DNA from: Alphaproteobacteria bacterium
Lineage (GTDB): Bacteria > Pseudomonadota > Alphaproteobacteria > Caulobacterales > Parvularculaceae
Assembly (NCBI GenBank): GCA_016125425.1
Contig: WGLT01000013.1
Coordinates: 62,001 to 126,000, forward strand
DNA length: 64,000 bases
Direction: 5' to 3'
The number at the start of each line of letters is the position of its first letter. The first letter of the stretch is position 1. Under the pieces are notes generated by a model. That model had not been told where the DNA came from, ran no database searches, and saw nothing but the letters and a program-made list of their open reading frames with translations. Below are positions 9,801 to 20,169 of this stretch, piece after piece. Made by a program: the position numbers and the translations under genes.

Positions 9801-11825
9801 GAGATCGCCCTCGATCTGCTCGCCATCCCAGCCAAGCAGCACCGCATCGATCGTCGCAGGGTCCCCGACGCCTACGCCGCCGCCATCGCTCTCCAGTTTG
9901 AGGCCGACATACCTATCGTCCGGACGAACAGGAATTCTTGCGCTCTCACGCACCACTCGACCGCCCGGCTCAACCACTCCGATAACGAGATCGGCGCGCA
10001 ATGGCGCGCCCGCGCCCTTCGGCGCATCGTCAATATTGAGGGCGATGGACGCGTTCCCGTCCTGATCGAGCGAAGTGTTCGGAAGTTTCAGAAATCGTTC
10101 ATCGAACCGTCCGTCGACCGGACCAAACCGGTAGCCTCGAAGCGCCGGAAAAGGATTGGGGTCGAGCCGCAGGCGCGCTTCGGCCTCAACTGACAGACCC
10201 GACGCCGGCGCTCCGTAAAGGAAGCGGCTGGAAACGCCCACTGTTCGCGTCTCCCCTGGCCTCAACGGCGTTTTCGCATCGACGTCGAGCTCCACATCAA
10301 GACGCTGCGGCACAAAATCTTCGACCGAAAAAGTCTCAGAGCCGACTTTACCGACGCCGTCTGCGTCCACCTCGACCCGCCAAACGCCGCGCGGCGCCGA
10401 TGACGGCACGTCATAATCAAAGCTGAAAGCGCCTATCAGTGTTTTGTCGAAGCGTTTCTTTTCGGCTTCGGTATTGTTCGGGCGCAGTATTTTGACAGTG
10501 AGCGGCCGATTCTCCACGGCCCGGCCGGCATCATCGCGCAAAAGACCGGTGATATGCGCCGTTTCTCCGGGTCGATAGATTCCTCGGTCAAAATAGACGA
10601 ACGCATCAGCTTTAGGCGTCGCATCGCGTCCCCCGACGTCGCGGTCCGAAAGATCAAGAGGCGCCCGTTGCAGGTCGAGGGCCGCGAAATCCTCGTCAGC
10701 CCCATAAGCCATGATCATGCGCGGCGTCAGCGGATAATCGCCATTAACGACGGCGCCGTCAAAATGCGCGCGCCCGTCGGCATTGGTCTTGGTTGTCGCG
10801 AGCAGATCGTTATTTGAAGCGATCAGATCTATTCTCAACCCGGCCATCGGGCGTGCGGTCGAAATGGCGTTCGCGAATACGTCTATGCCTTCGCTGCTCG
10901 AATAAGTCGTGAGCGCAATGTCAGTGAACATAACCCAGCGCCATGCTTGCGCAGCTCGGTGTTTGTCGGCGCCGGGCGACACGTCTTTCACATGCACGAA
11001 ATAGGCGCCGGGTTTCAGGTCTTTAAGCGCCGCGCCGAGCGCGAAAACGGTCGTTTCCGTCTGATTTCGTTCACTGTCGATCTCGAGATCGCCCTTGTAA
11101 ACGGTAACGCCGACATCCTCGCCGCTTTCATCGCCGTATACATAGTAATAGTCGCTCTCTGCGACGGACGCGCCTTTCACGACTTCCTTTCGCGCAAGAG
11201 CGCGATCCGAAATCCGCTTGACTTCGATCCGTATCTTTTCGACGTTTACGGTCTCGATGCCGAGTCCGTCCGCTTCGCGTCGCGGCAGAACCACGCCCTC
11301 GCCAGCGAAGCCGACATATGCAGGCTTATCGCCAAAGGAGACTGTGACGTCCTGCGGGCGCTCAAGCATTTCTCCCGAAGCACTCGGTAGTCCCGCTCTT
11401 AATGTCGCCCGATAATCCTTGTCGAAGGCAAGGCCTGAAATGCAAAGCGATTGTCCGTCAACCCGTACGACCGGCTTCGTTTGAGGCGAGACGCGAACGT
11501 AATCGGCGTAGTTCGTCTTGCCGCTCGTATCGAGTCTCTCGGAAAACTGAAAACACGCCTTCGGCGCATCGCCCGATGTGTCAAGCAGCAGCCGCGTGTA
11601 ACCAAATCCCTTTTGCGACGGCGCCTCGGGCCGGGGCGCATTCGCCGCCCTTGGCGTTTGGAAATCGAGCCGCCTTTCCGTCTGCGCGCGAACGTCAGAG
11701 GAGGACGCTTCTCGGGAGAATACGGATAGGTCATTTCCGGGGATCAAAAACCTTCCAACCCCCAACCCGGCCGCAAATGCTCCAAGAACGGCCGCCGCCG
11801 CGATCACCGCGCTCGTACGCCTCAT
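6885..11825 (-). CDS. yfhM: Bacterial alpha-2-macroglobulin (YfhM type, with thioester motif)
   Basis: A 1646-residue protease-trapping protein of the periplasm, with MG domains, a bait region and a C-terminal thioester domain. The thioester motif GCTEQ is present (Cys about residue 1177, codon 8295-8297), so it belongs to the thioester class rather than the thioester-free MagD class. The thioester covalently traps attacking proteases and is thought to protect the wall together with PBP1C. The N-terminus (RRTSAVIAAAAVLGAFAAGLG) is a membrane anchor or signal with no lipobox Cys, whereas E. coli YfhM is a lipoprotein. An AGGGAGCAGG element precedes the ATG. It is first in a three-gene operon with 4-bp overlaps. 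Confidence 0.93.
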   Translation of the reverse strand: MRRTSAVIAAAAVLGAFAAGLGVGRFLIPGNDLSVFSREASSSDVRAQTERRLDFQTPRAANAPRPEAPSQKGFGYTRLLLDTSGDAPKACFQFSERLDTSGKTNYADYVRVSPQTKPVVRVDGQSLCISGLAFDKDYRATLRAGLPSASGEMLERPQDVTVSFGDKPAYVGFAGEGVVLPRREADGLGIETVNVEKIRIEVKRISDRALARKEVVKGASVAESDYYYVYGDESGEDVGVTVYKGDLEIDSERNQTETTVFALGAALKDLKPGAYFVHVKDVSPGADKHRAAQAWRWVMFTDIALTTYSSSEGIDVFANAISTARPMAGLRIDLIASNNDLLATTKTNADGRAHFDGAVVNGDYPLTPRMIMAYGADEDFAALDLQRAPLDLSDRDVGGRDATPKADAFVYFDRGIYRPGETAHITGLLRDDAGRAVENRPLTVKILRPNNTEAEKKRFDKTLIGAFSFDYDVPSSAPRGVWRVEVDADGVGKVGSETFSVEDFVPQRLDVELDVDAKTPLRPGETRTVGVSSRFLYGAPASGLSVEAEARLRLDPNPFPALRGYRFGPVDGRFDERFLKLPNTSLDQDGNASIALNIDDAPKGAGAPLRADLVIGVVEPGGRVVRESARIPVRPDDRYVGLKLESDGGGVGVGDPATIDAVLLGWDGEQIEGDLEWRLVEEDYWFDWYRENGEWRWRRSYKDVLIGEGKTNASSNGSAKITQSLEAGSYRLQVTDPKSGARSEIRFYVGWRSYAAGAESPDQASITGPTEPIRPGAKAHFFINPPYAGEAIIVVATDKVQSVQRVKVGEEGREISIETDPSWGPGFYVLATVITPRDPANRPVPRRAMAVAYAPFNMSARKLDVSIKTPEILRPRQTVNLPVTIHNAKPDETVMLTLAAVDEGILRLTKFPSPDPVGFYYGKKRLGVEVRDDYGRMLDPNLGAPAKFGGDQIGGEGLTVVPTKSVALFEGPVKVGADGKASVSVVVPDFNGELRLMAVAWSVDQLGSMSGPLTVRDPVPAELAMSRFLAPGDRAEATLLIDNVDGEDGDYKVTITGEGPASINQTQIFALKKGQKRTERYVLTAGATGVGAVKLNVTGPGGFHVSRSYPIEVRTPYFPVTTTSSAQLKPGDSYVADASLLAPFAPASANITVSFSRLKGVEPGPLLEALSRYPYGCTEQLVSSAMPLLYIDVLAGETGQGPERAVRPRVQKAINDLLNRQGSDGAFGLWREGDGWASPWLGAYVTDFLFRAKQAGYAVPDEALDKAYDALAQVTKVGSWVSVGYQMGIYSWPGSQDTKDLLRRRAAAYALYVLARAGRADLSDLRYFHDAMFDSTPSPLARAQVSAALLLMGDRARSTDGFAKAIAAIGYQNNGDYYQTPLRDVAGVLALAAEAGRNDLVEEVAVKFSAMMREPSQLQTQEKAFILLASHALLKNAGPMALSQNDVALKNLAPAPSFSPRISELRDSIKYTNTGEGPIFRNVTVSGAPKTAPPPVSNGFTIAKQFETRDGAPVDLSAVRQNERIVVVLSGATQDKRLHPAVIADLLPAGFEIEAVLNPEDADMPGDNDGPYKWIGEISRAKVAEARDDRFVAAIDLQDARFKLAYIVRAVTPGAFVAPGAVIEDMYRPGITGRTDVQRLTISPAQ

Positions 11826-12002
11826 GCCCTGCTCCCTGTCCGCCCGTCCGCCCCGATCGGCGGCCTCCCCCCGGAGGAGGCGGCGCGATTATGGCGCTTA
11901 AAGGGAGCGAGGAAAACGATTCTGCGGCGATATTCAGAAAAATGGATGGTGAAGCCGGTTGCCATTTCGCAACCGCAGGGTAGGAATTAGCGCCGCGCGC
12001 TC

Positions 12003-12079
12003 GTCCCCGTAGCTCAGCAGGATAGAGCACCAGATTCCTAATCTGGGGGCCACAGGTTCGAATCCTGTCGGGGACGCCA
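12003..12079 (+). tRNA. tRNA-Arg (anticodon CCT)
   Basis: The full cloverleaf is seen. The acceptor stem GTCCCCG (12003-12009) pairs with CGGGGAC (12069-12075). The D stem is GCTC/GAGC. The anticodon stem CCAGA/TCTGG encloses TTCCTAA, with anticodon CCT at 12037-12039. The T stem ACAGG/CCTGT carries a TTCGAAT loop. Discriminator G is followed by encoded CCA. It reads AGG codons. Confidence 0.97.
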
Positions 12080-12186
12080 ACTCTTTTGACGCTCCGCGCG
12101 TTTAGAGGCGAAGCGAACGCTTGGGGATAATCCTTGGCCAGCCCTGCGAGCGCTTTCGTCCCGCCGATCGACTCTTTCCTACGAAA

Positions 12187-12221
12187 GAACAAAATAAGGG
12201 CGGCCGGTTGGCTGCCCTTAT
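12187..12221 (-). terminator. Intrinsic terminator of katG
   Basis: On the minus strand, ATAAGGGC-GCC pairs with GGC-GCCCTTAT (12194-12221) around a short loop and is followed by a T-rich run (TTTTGTT). It sits about 20 bases after the katG stop. Confidence 0.85.
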
Positions 12222-12242
12222 CATGAGAATCTGGCGATCCGC

Positions 12243-14590
<2,348 letters not shown>

Positions 14591-15016
14591 GTCTCCTCCA
14601 TTTCCATGTTCATAGGAAAGCGTTCACAAGCGACAGGCGCGACACTCCGCGCGCACACAGAATGAAGGAGACCCCCGAGCGCGGACGCAGTTTCAAGGCG
14701 TCCTGATCATGACGGTCTCGCAGCCGCTTTCATTGACGCCTATCAACTCTGTCAAATAAGCGTACTGGCGCGCCCGATATATGTAAAAGCGATTTTGCGC
14801 ATATCGCGCATCGACCCGATCGATGGCGCAGATGTGCGCGCGCCCCCAAAATTGAACCCGCCGGGCCGGCCGGACGACGCGTTTCCGCCGACCTGGCGAC
14901 GGCGCAAACTTTGTAACCCCATTGAGATCACCCGGTCTGGCCGTCGCGGCGCGTCCCAAAACGATACGCCCCGCAGCAGGCTGACACCCGGTCCGTAACT
15001 TAAAGTCGAAGGCCGC
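14591..15016. other. Non-coding region between katG and the O-ligase gene
   Basis: No gene family or RNA was recognised in these 426 bases. Short frames on both strands show no family resemblance. It must hold the katG promoter (minus) and probably that of the ligase gene (plus). Confidence 0.5.
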
Positions 15017-16348
15017 ATGCGCGACGCCCTGCTTCTTGGAATTATCGCGTCAAGCCTTCTCCTGGCGCTGCGCTATCCTTATGTGGGCGTGCTGACTTGG
15101 GCGTGGTTCAGCATTATGAACCCCCAACAATTGGCCTATGGCGTATACGGAGTTCCTTTAAACGTCATTATCGCCGCGGTCACAGTTCTGTCGATTATCG
15201 TCAATGGCGAGACAAAACGCTTCCGCATCGGACCGATCACGGTTCTGTTTGCAGCGTTCGCGCTTTGGCTCTGGGTGTCGCAGCTCTTTTCGCTCGATCA
15301 TCAATATTCCGCCGCCTATTTCAGCCGGTTTATAAAGGTCCTCTTCTTCGCTGCGCTTTGCGAACAAATGACGACCGACAAACTCAGACTCCACGCACTT
15401 GTGTGGACTGTGGTCATAGCAGTCGGTTTTTTCGCGTTGAAAGGCGGCGTTTTCACTCTGCTGACACTTGGCCGTTACCATGTTCAGGGGATCGAGCACA
15501 CGATCATGGAGGACAACAATCAGCTGGGTATCATCATTGCTTCAGGCCTGCCGCTAATTCTTTACCTCTACGGCGAGTCCCGGCGGCGATATATGCGCGT
15601 GGCGTTGCTTTGCCTATTCAGCGCATCGGTCGTAGCGATCCTTGGCACGCAGTCGCGCGGCGCATTCGTCGCCCTGCTCGCCTTTGCGGCTTTCTTCTGG
15701 CTTCGTGCGAAACGCAAATTGACGATTCTCGTCGCGCTCATCGCGCTGCTCGCGCCGGCGATTGCGTTCATGCCGCAAAAATGGGCGAAGCGCATGGAGA
15801 CGATCACCCAGGCGACAGAAGACGCGTCCTTCATGGGACGCGTCGATTCCTGGATTATCAATACAGAACTGGCGCTCAAGCATCCGCTCACGGGCGCGGG
15901 CCTCCGCAACGCCTATCAACCGGCTATCGCCGCGACAGTCGATCCAGAGCGCGCCCCGCGCGCCAAGGCCGCTCACAGCATCTATTTCGAAGTGCTCGGC
16001 GGCGCGGGCTTCATCGGACTGGCCGTCTATCTGTCGCTGCTCGCCGCCGCTCTTTGGACCGCCGCCCGCCTGCAGCAGCTCGCGCGAGATCCGACAGTGG
16101 AGGCGTGGGTCCCGCGTTTCGGCTGTATGGCGCAGGCCTATTTGGTCGTGTTCGGAGTCGGCGCGGCGACCGTCTCGCTCGAAATGTGGGACGGCTATCT
16201 GATCCTCATCGGACTGCTCGGCGCGCTCGCCCGATGGGCGCCCAAGACCGGACCGCAAATCCCGGCGGCGTCCTTTCCTCCGAGATATCGCTGGCGAGTC
16301 CTTGCGCGAGGCTATGCGCCGCCGAGACCGCGAGCGCTTGAAAAATGA
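15017..16348 (+). CDS. O-antigen-ligase-like membrane protein (putative O-glycosylation ligase, exosortase A-associated type)
   Basis: A 443-residue polytopic membrane protein with about ten hydrophobic segments. The opening LRYPYVGVLTWAWFSIMNPQ and the later TQSRGAFVALL and GAGLRNAYQ/AHSIYFEVLGGAGFIGL blocks match the Wzy/WaaL-like 'putative O-glycosylation ligase' family first described next to exosortase A. Such enzymes transfer lipid-linked glycans in the periplasm. No exosortase, PEP-CTERM protein or glycosyltransferase is in this window, so the substrate (polysaccharide, lipid A or protein) is open. Confidence 0.8.
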   Translation: MRDALLLGIIASSLLLALRYPYVGVLTWAWFSIMNPQQLAYGVYGVPLNVIIAAVTVLSIIVNGETKRFRIGPITVLFAAFALWLWVSQLFSLDHQYSAAYFSRFIKVLFFAALCEQMTTDKLRLHALVWTVVIAVGFFALKGGVFTLLTLGRYHVQGIEHTIMEDNNQLGIIIASGLPLILYLYGESRRRYMRVALLCLFSASVVAILGTQSRGAFVALLAFAAFFWLRAKRKLTILVALIALLAPAIAFMPQKWAKRMETITQATEDASFMGRVDSWIINTELALKHPLTGAGLRNAYQPAIAATVDPERAPRAKAAHSIYFEVLGGAGFIGLAVYLSLLAAALWTAARLQQLARDPTVEAWVPRFGCMAQAYLVVFGVGAATVSLEMWDGYLILIGLLGALARWAPKTGPQIPAASFPPRYRWRVLARGYAPPRPRALEK

Positions 16349-16378
16349 CGCGCGAGCAGAGCGTCCGTCTGGCCTGGA

Positions 16379-17374
16379 TTATTTTGACGCCGCGGCGACG
16401 ACGGCCTGCGCTCGGTTTTCACAGGCGCCTCTGGGCTGCAAGACCGAAGCGCTCGCTCTGGCGACAACGGTCGCGCCGAGCGCGCCTTCTTCATCCGGGC
16501 ATGAACCACCCACTTCGATCTGCACAGTTGAGCGCTCGATGGAATATCGCTCTTCGAGAAATGACTTGATCGCGGCAAGCACATGTTCGCCCGACTCAGC
16601 GTCGCTGATCCGGGCGTGCAGCGTCATCCTGGAATGTTCGGGCGACAACTGCCAGATATGCACGTCGTGAACGTCTTCGACCTCCGGCGCCGCAGACTTC
16701 ACTCCTTCGATCAGCGCCTCGACATCGATATCCCGCGGCGCGCCTTCCAGCAAAATGTGGCCGGTCTCGTGCATCAGCGTGAGCGCCGATCGGGCGATCA
16801 GAATAACGACGAACACCGAGAGAATCGGGTCGATCGGATACCAGTGAAAGCGCAAGATGACGAGCGCCGCGATGATAGCGGCCACTGATCCGAGAAGATC
16901 GGTGACGACATGCAAAAGCGCGCCTCTCACATTAACGTTGTCCTGGCGCGCGCCGTGCAAAATGAAATAGGCGGCGATATTGGCCAAAAGGCCCAACACG
17001 GCGATCACGAGCATTGTGTCGCCTTGCACCGACGTCGGATGAATCATCCGTCCGACCGCCTCGACGACGATCAGCACGTTGAGGCACATGAGGACGACGC
17101 CATTGACAAATGCAGCAAGGACTTGCGCGCGCCGGTAGCCGAAATGCCGCTTCGCGTCGGCCGGCCGTCCGGCTAGATATTGCGCGCCGGCCGCCAGGCC
17201 GAGCGCGAACGCATCGGTCAGCATATGCGTCGCGTCAGCGATGAGCGCGAGCGACCCAGCGACCAAGCCGCCGACGACTTCAACCACCATGAAAACAAGA
17301 ATCACCACGAAGGCGGCAAGAAGCCGGCCGGCGCTGCCGCGTTTTGGGTCGTGATGATGCTCGTGAGCGCTCAT
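16379..17374 (-). CDS. Cation diffusion facilitator (CzcD/ZitB-like Zn/Co/Cd exporter)
   Basis: A 331-residue inner-membrane antiporter with six transmembrane segments. The metal site is formed by DATHMLTD in TM2 and HVVTD in TM5, the HxxxD pairs of zinc-type CDF proteins. A His-rich N-terminus (HEHHHD) and a cytoplasmic C-terminal ferredoxin-like domain (VEDVHDVHIWQLSPEH) follow the family pattern. The last 30 residues are an unusual Ala-rich tail. ATG 17374 is chosen; a GTG at 17389 is also in frame. It is divergent from a ZIP-type transporter, giving an export/import pair around one control region. Confidence 0.9.
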   Translation of the reverse strand: MSAHEHHHDPKRGSAGRLLAAFVVILVFMVVEVVGGLVAGSLALIADATHMLTDAFALGLAAGAQYLAGRPADAKRHFGYRRAQVLAAFVNGVVLMCLNVLIVVEAVGRMIHPTSVQGDTMLVIAVLGLLANIAAYFILHGARQDNVNVRGALLHVVTDLLGSVAAIIAALVILRFHWYPIDPILSVFVVILIARSALTLMHETGHILLEGAPRDIDVEALIEGVKSAAPEVEDVHDVHIWQLSPEHSRMTLHARISDAESGEHVLAAIKSFLEERYSIERSTVQIEVGGSCPDEEGALGATVVARASASVLQPRGACENRAQAVVAAASK

Positions 17375-17646
17375 GGGCTGCTTCGTCACCTTCCGATCGG
17401 AATACGCCGACTAAAACGCCGCGGGACCTTACGCTGCGCGTCGGCGTCAGAGCAAGCATCTGCGCCGCAATTCCCCCGAAATTCGCGCGAGGATCGCGGC
17501 TGGGGCGCCTGCTTCCCCATTGTGGTTAAAACTCGCCGGCGCGGACTAGGTGACGTGATAACATTAGCTCTGCTACAAGGGGACATCTGCGGCGCCGGCG
17601 AAGGGGGGAGCCGGAACATCGCCGGTCTAGGGCGTAGGGGATCATC

Positions 17647-18417
17647 GTGTTTTCGCATTTGGCCAACGACGCCGGCCTAATAGCCTCGTTCGTTGCTGCG
17701 GGGATTGGCACTCTCGGCTTGCTTTCCATGGCGGCGCTCGGTGATTGGGGACGTCGAAACAGCCCGTATTTCTCGGCCTTCGCAGTCGGCATATTGATCG
17801 CCGCCGTATTGTTCCATCTCATCCCCGAAGCGCTCGCCTATTCGATTGACGCCTGGAAATGGGTTGTTTCCGGTTTCGCTTTCTTCACTCTTCTCGCGGC
17901 GATGTTATCCGTATTGATGCGCCGGTCGGGGGAGAATCCCAGCCCTGTGTTGAGCTACGCCTCTACCATGGCCGTCGCGGCTCACTCCTTTACTGACGGT
18001 TTCATCTATGAGGCTGCGTTTCATAATTTTGATCAGAACCACATCACGCTTTTTACAGGCGTGCTGACAACCTTTGGCCTGATGCTCCACAAATTCCCCG
18101 TGGGCATCATTGCATTCGGTCTGCTGCGTCAATCTGGCATGAATCGTCTGCGCGCAGGACTCGTCGCGTTCGTTGTCGTAGGATTGACGACCCCGCTAGG
18201 CGCCATCGGCGGGTATCTGATTTTTGAACAACTTCGCCTCGTTGATATTTCGCTCGTCATGGGCCTGACGGCAGGCGCGCTCATCTACCTGATTGTTTTT
18301 CACCTTGGCCCTGACGCCGCGCTGGCGCCGGACAAACGCGGCTACGGATTCGCCATGTTGGGCGTAGGGGTCGGAATCCTAGCGGTCGTTCTCCACGCAA
18401 TGGGCGGCGTCGGCTAG
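17647..18417 (+). CDS. ZIP-family metal transporter
   Basis: A 256-residue membrane protein with about eight hydrophobic segments. The start is a GTG at 17647. The two ZIP metal-site helices are recognisable as AAHSFTDGFIYE and LMLHKFPVGIIAFG. They differ from the usual HNxxDG and HEIPEG: the first His and Asp are kept, Asn is Ser, and in the second helix the two Glu are Lys and Val. Metal specificity may therefore differ from Zn-type ZIP proteins. It likely imports a divalent metal and stands opposite a CDF exporter. Confidence 0.8.
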   Translation: MFSHLANDAGLIASFVAAGIGTLGLLSMAALGDWGRRNSPYFSAFAVGILIAAVLFHLIPEALAYSIDAWKWVVSGFAFFTLLAAMLSVLMRRSGENPSPVLSYASTMAVAAHSFTDGFIYEAAFHNFDQNHITLFTGVLTTFGLMLHKFPVGIIAFGLLRQSGMNRLRAGLVAFVVVGLTTPLGAIGGYLIFEQLRLVDISLVMGLTAGALIYLIVFHLGPDAALAPDKRGYGFAMLGVGVGILAVVLHAMGGVG

Positions 18418-18418
18418 C

Positions 18419-18904
18419 CTATTTTGCGCGACAACCGGCCACTCCAGCAGACGGCGCGATGATTCGCCAGCCATCCGGCGCTTCGACGCGAACAATACCC
18501 TGCTGAAGGTAGGATCCGCCGTCAAAACCCGTGCTGAAATGCATATCGACCGTGACCTTCAGGCCGACCGTCGTCGAAAACACTTGATGTTCCGAAACGC
18601 CAAAGGCGCTTGCCCCGCTCGTTTCGGCGATAGTCAGAACGACAGGAACGCCGCCGACTGAAATCTCGCCGCCCTTGCCGGAAAGATAGCGAAGGATCGG
18701 CATCGGCTGCGAATCATCAAGTGTCCACAGGACCATCCCGCACTCGCCCTTTGGAACATTTGATTCGGCGATCGGGCCGAGCGCAAATTTGCGCACCGCC
18801 GGGGCCTCGCCCTTTCGTTCGGCTTTCGTCCCGTTAAAGGCGAAAGCGCCGGAGCTAAAACTCAGAAGAATCGATGAGACAAGCAGCGCTACGCGGCGTT
18901 TCAT
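18419..18904 (-). CDS. Exported protein of unknown function, last gene of the T2SS operon
   Basis: A 161-residue protein not recognised as a named family. Residues 1-22 form a clear Sec signal peptide ending in AFA. The mature part is mostly beta-strand-like, with two Cys (one near the middle in KGECGMV, one near the end in AGCRAK) that could form a disulfide. Its ATG overlaps the gspN stop (ATGA), so it is translated with the secretion genes. A pilotin-like accessory role or a secreted substrate would both fit; neither is shown. Confidence 0.7.
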   Translation of the reverse strand: MKRRVALLVSSILLSFSSGAFAFNGTKAERKGEAPAVRKFALGPIAESNVPKGECGMVLWTLDDSQPMPILRYLSGKGGEISVGGVPVVLTIAETSGASAFGVSEHQVFSTTVGLKVTVDMHFSTGFDGGSYLQQGIVRVEAPDGWRIIAPSAGVAGCRAK

Positions 18905-19674
18905 GAGCCCACTGTGCGAATGATCCCGGATGTGGCCATCGACATCTCGCCTTCCGATCGTTGGAACCCGAGATAGTGTAGCGCATTCGCAATGTCAGTG
19001 CGAGCAGGCGCCGCTTGGGCGAGCAACGTATAGGTAAGCTGGGGCGTGACCCGCAATGTAAGCTTCACCGCGCCGTCCGAGCTCGCCCCCGACAGCGCTA
19101 CGACGAGATCCTTGCCCGCGCAGGCCCCGCCCCCGAACAGGTCCACGGCTTCGCCGTCAAACCGGCGTGCGGGCCGGGCGAGAACGTCCGTCCAAAGCTT
19201 GGCGTCAGCGCGGATGCATCCGCTTCCCGCGATCGCGAGTTCCTTGATATCGGCTTCGACTTTCCCCGACAGAGGTTCGCCAAGAATGAGGTACTCATTT
19301 GCGGCGTCAAGATTAAACACAAAATGCGCGTGTTCGAGCTTTAACAGCCCGTTGGCGAGCACGACGGCGCGGCCTGCGCCTGCCAGAGCGCCATTGCGCG
19401 ACACGAGGTCAGCGGTGATGCGTCCACGGAGCAAATCCGCCGGATGAGTCCTGAACTCAATGTCGCCGATTTTTACGCCCTTCGATCGCACGCCCTTGAG
19501 TTCGCCGCGCCAAAGCGTGCCGCGCGCATCATCGACATAGAATTCGACGCCCGTGCTGCGCGCCAGCGCCGGAAGAATTGCGGCTGGAGCATTTACGACA
19601 AGAACTGTCAATCCGAAAATTAATCCGGCGAATGTGAGGTAGCGTCCGGAAAACGCAGAGATACGCTTACACAT
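18901..19674 (-). CDS. gspN: Type II secretion system protein N
   Basis: A 257-residue bitopic inner-membrane protein. It has a single hydrophobic segment (about residues 13-35) and a periplasmic part with the GspN pattern: FYVDDARGTLWRGEL early, then alternating strands (LKLEHAHFVF, AVKLTLRVTP). GspN is an optional T2SS component near the GspC/L/M platform. It follows gspM after about 36 bases and overlaps the next gene by 4. Confidence 0.8.
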   Translation of the reverse strand: MCKRISAFSGRYLTFAGLIFGLTVLVVNAPAAILPALARSTGVEFYVDDARGTLWRGELKGVRSKGVKIGDIEFRTHPADLLRGRITADLVSRNGALAGAGRAVVLANGLLKLEHAHFVFNLDAANEYLILGEPLSGKVEADIKELAIAGSGCIRADAKLWTDVLARPARRFDGEAVDLFGGGACAGKDLVVALSGASSDGAVKLTLRVTPQLTYTLLAQAAPARTDIANALHYLGFQRSEGEMSMATSGIIRTVGS

Positions 19675-19710
19675 AACCGTAACGTCCCTGATGCCTACTG
19701 CTCCATCCCC

Positions 19711-20169
19711 CTATTTCGACAAGGTCGCCTGAAACCGGACACTGGCCGGATTATCTGCGCTCCGAGCAATGTCTACATCGATAATCTTAACCGCCTGCTT
19801 CGTCTCAAGCGTTGAAAGCAATTGGAAGACGCGTTCAGGCGCCGCCGTTCCTCCTTGCACTTCTACTGTGCCGTCGGGAAGAGCATTTACGAAACTTAAA
19901 TCAATCTTAAGACTCGCGGCCGCTTGAACGACGGCGTTGCGCAATGGCGGCGCATTTGGATCTTTTGCAGATGAATTCGCGAGCGCCGCGGCCCGGGAAA
20001 CGAGTCGGTACCCGCTTTCCGCCGCTTGCGCGCGCGCCGCGGCGCCGGCGCGCCAGGCGCCCGCCGGCCCAATCACGGCGAACCACAGGAAGACGACCGC
20101 GAACAGCGCCGCTGCGCCTCCGACCAGCACGCGTTCGCGTTCAGAAAGGGTCCGCCACCAAGCCGTCAT
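19711..20169 (-). CDS. gspM: Type II secretion system protein M
   Basis: A 152-residue protein: a short cytoplasmic N-terminus (TAWWRTLSERERVLVGG), one transmembrane helix and a periplasmic ferredoxin-like domain. This is the GspM pattern. The ATG at 20169 is preferred because it overlaps the gspL stop by ATGA and has GAGG just upstream; a start at 20199 would overlap gspL much more. It partners GspL in the inner-membrane platform. Confidence 0.88.
   Translation of the reverse strand: MTAWWRTLSERERVLVGGAAALFAVVFLWFAVIGPAGAWRAGAAARAQAAESGYRLVSRAAALANSSAKDPNAPPLRNAVVQAAASLKIDLSFVNALPDGTVEVQGGTAAPERVFQLLSTLETKQAVKIIDVDIARSADNPASVRFQATLSK

Noticed and set aside
12003-12079. tRNA-Arg as an integration site
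   Set aside because: No integrase, direct repeat of the tRNA end or foreign island follows it.
11731-12192. 153-codon minus-strand frame across the tRNA
   Set aside because: It reads the tRNA-Arg gene in antisense (giving IRTCGPQIRNLVLYPAELRG), a well-known false protein.
14693-14959. 88-codon minus-strand frame upstream of katG
   Set aside because: It shows no family resemblance and has no ribosome binding site; it could be a remnant but cannot be supported.
17375-17646. Zur- or MntR-like operator between the CDF and ZIP genes
   Set aside because: GTGATAACATTA near 17553 is suggestive but not symmetric enough to call.
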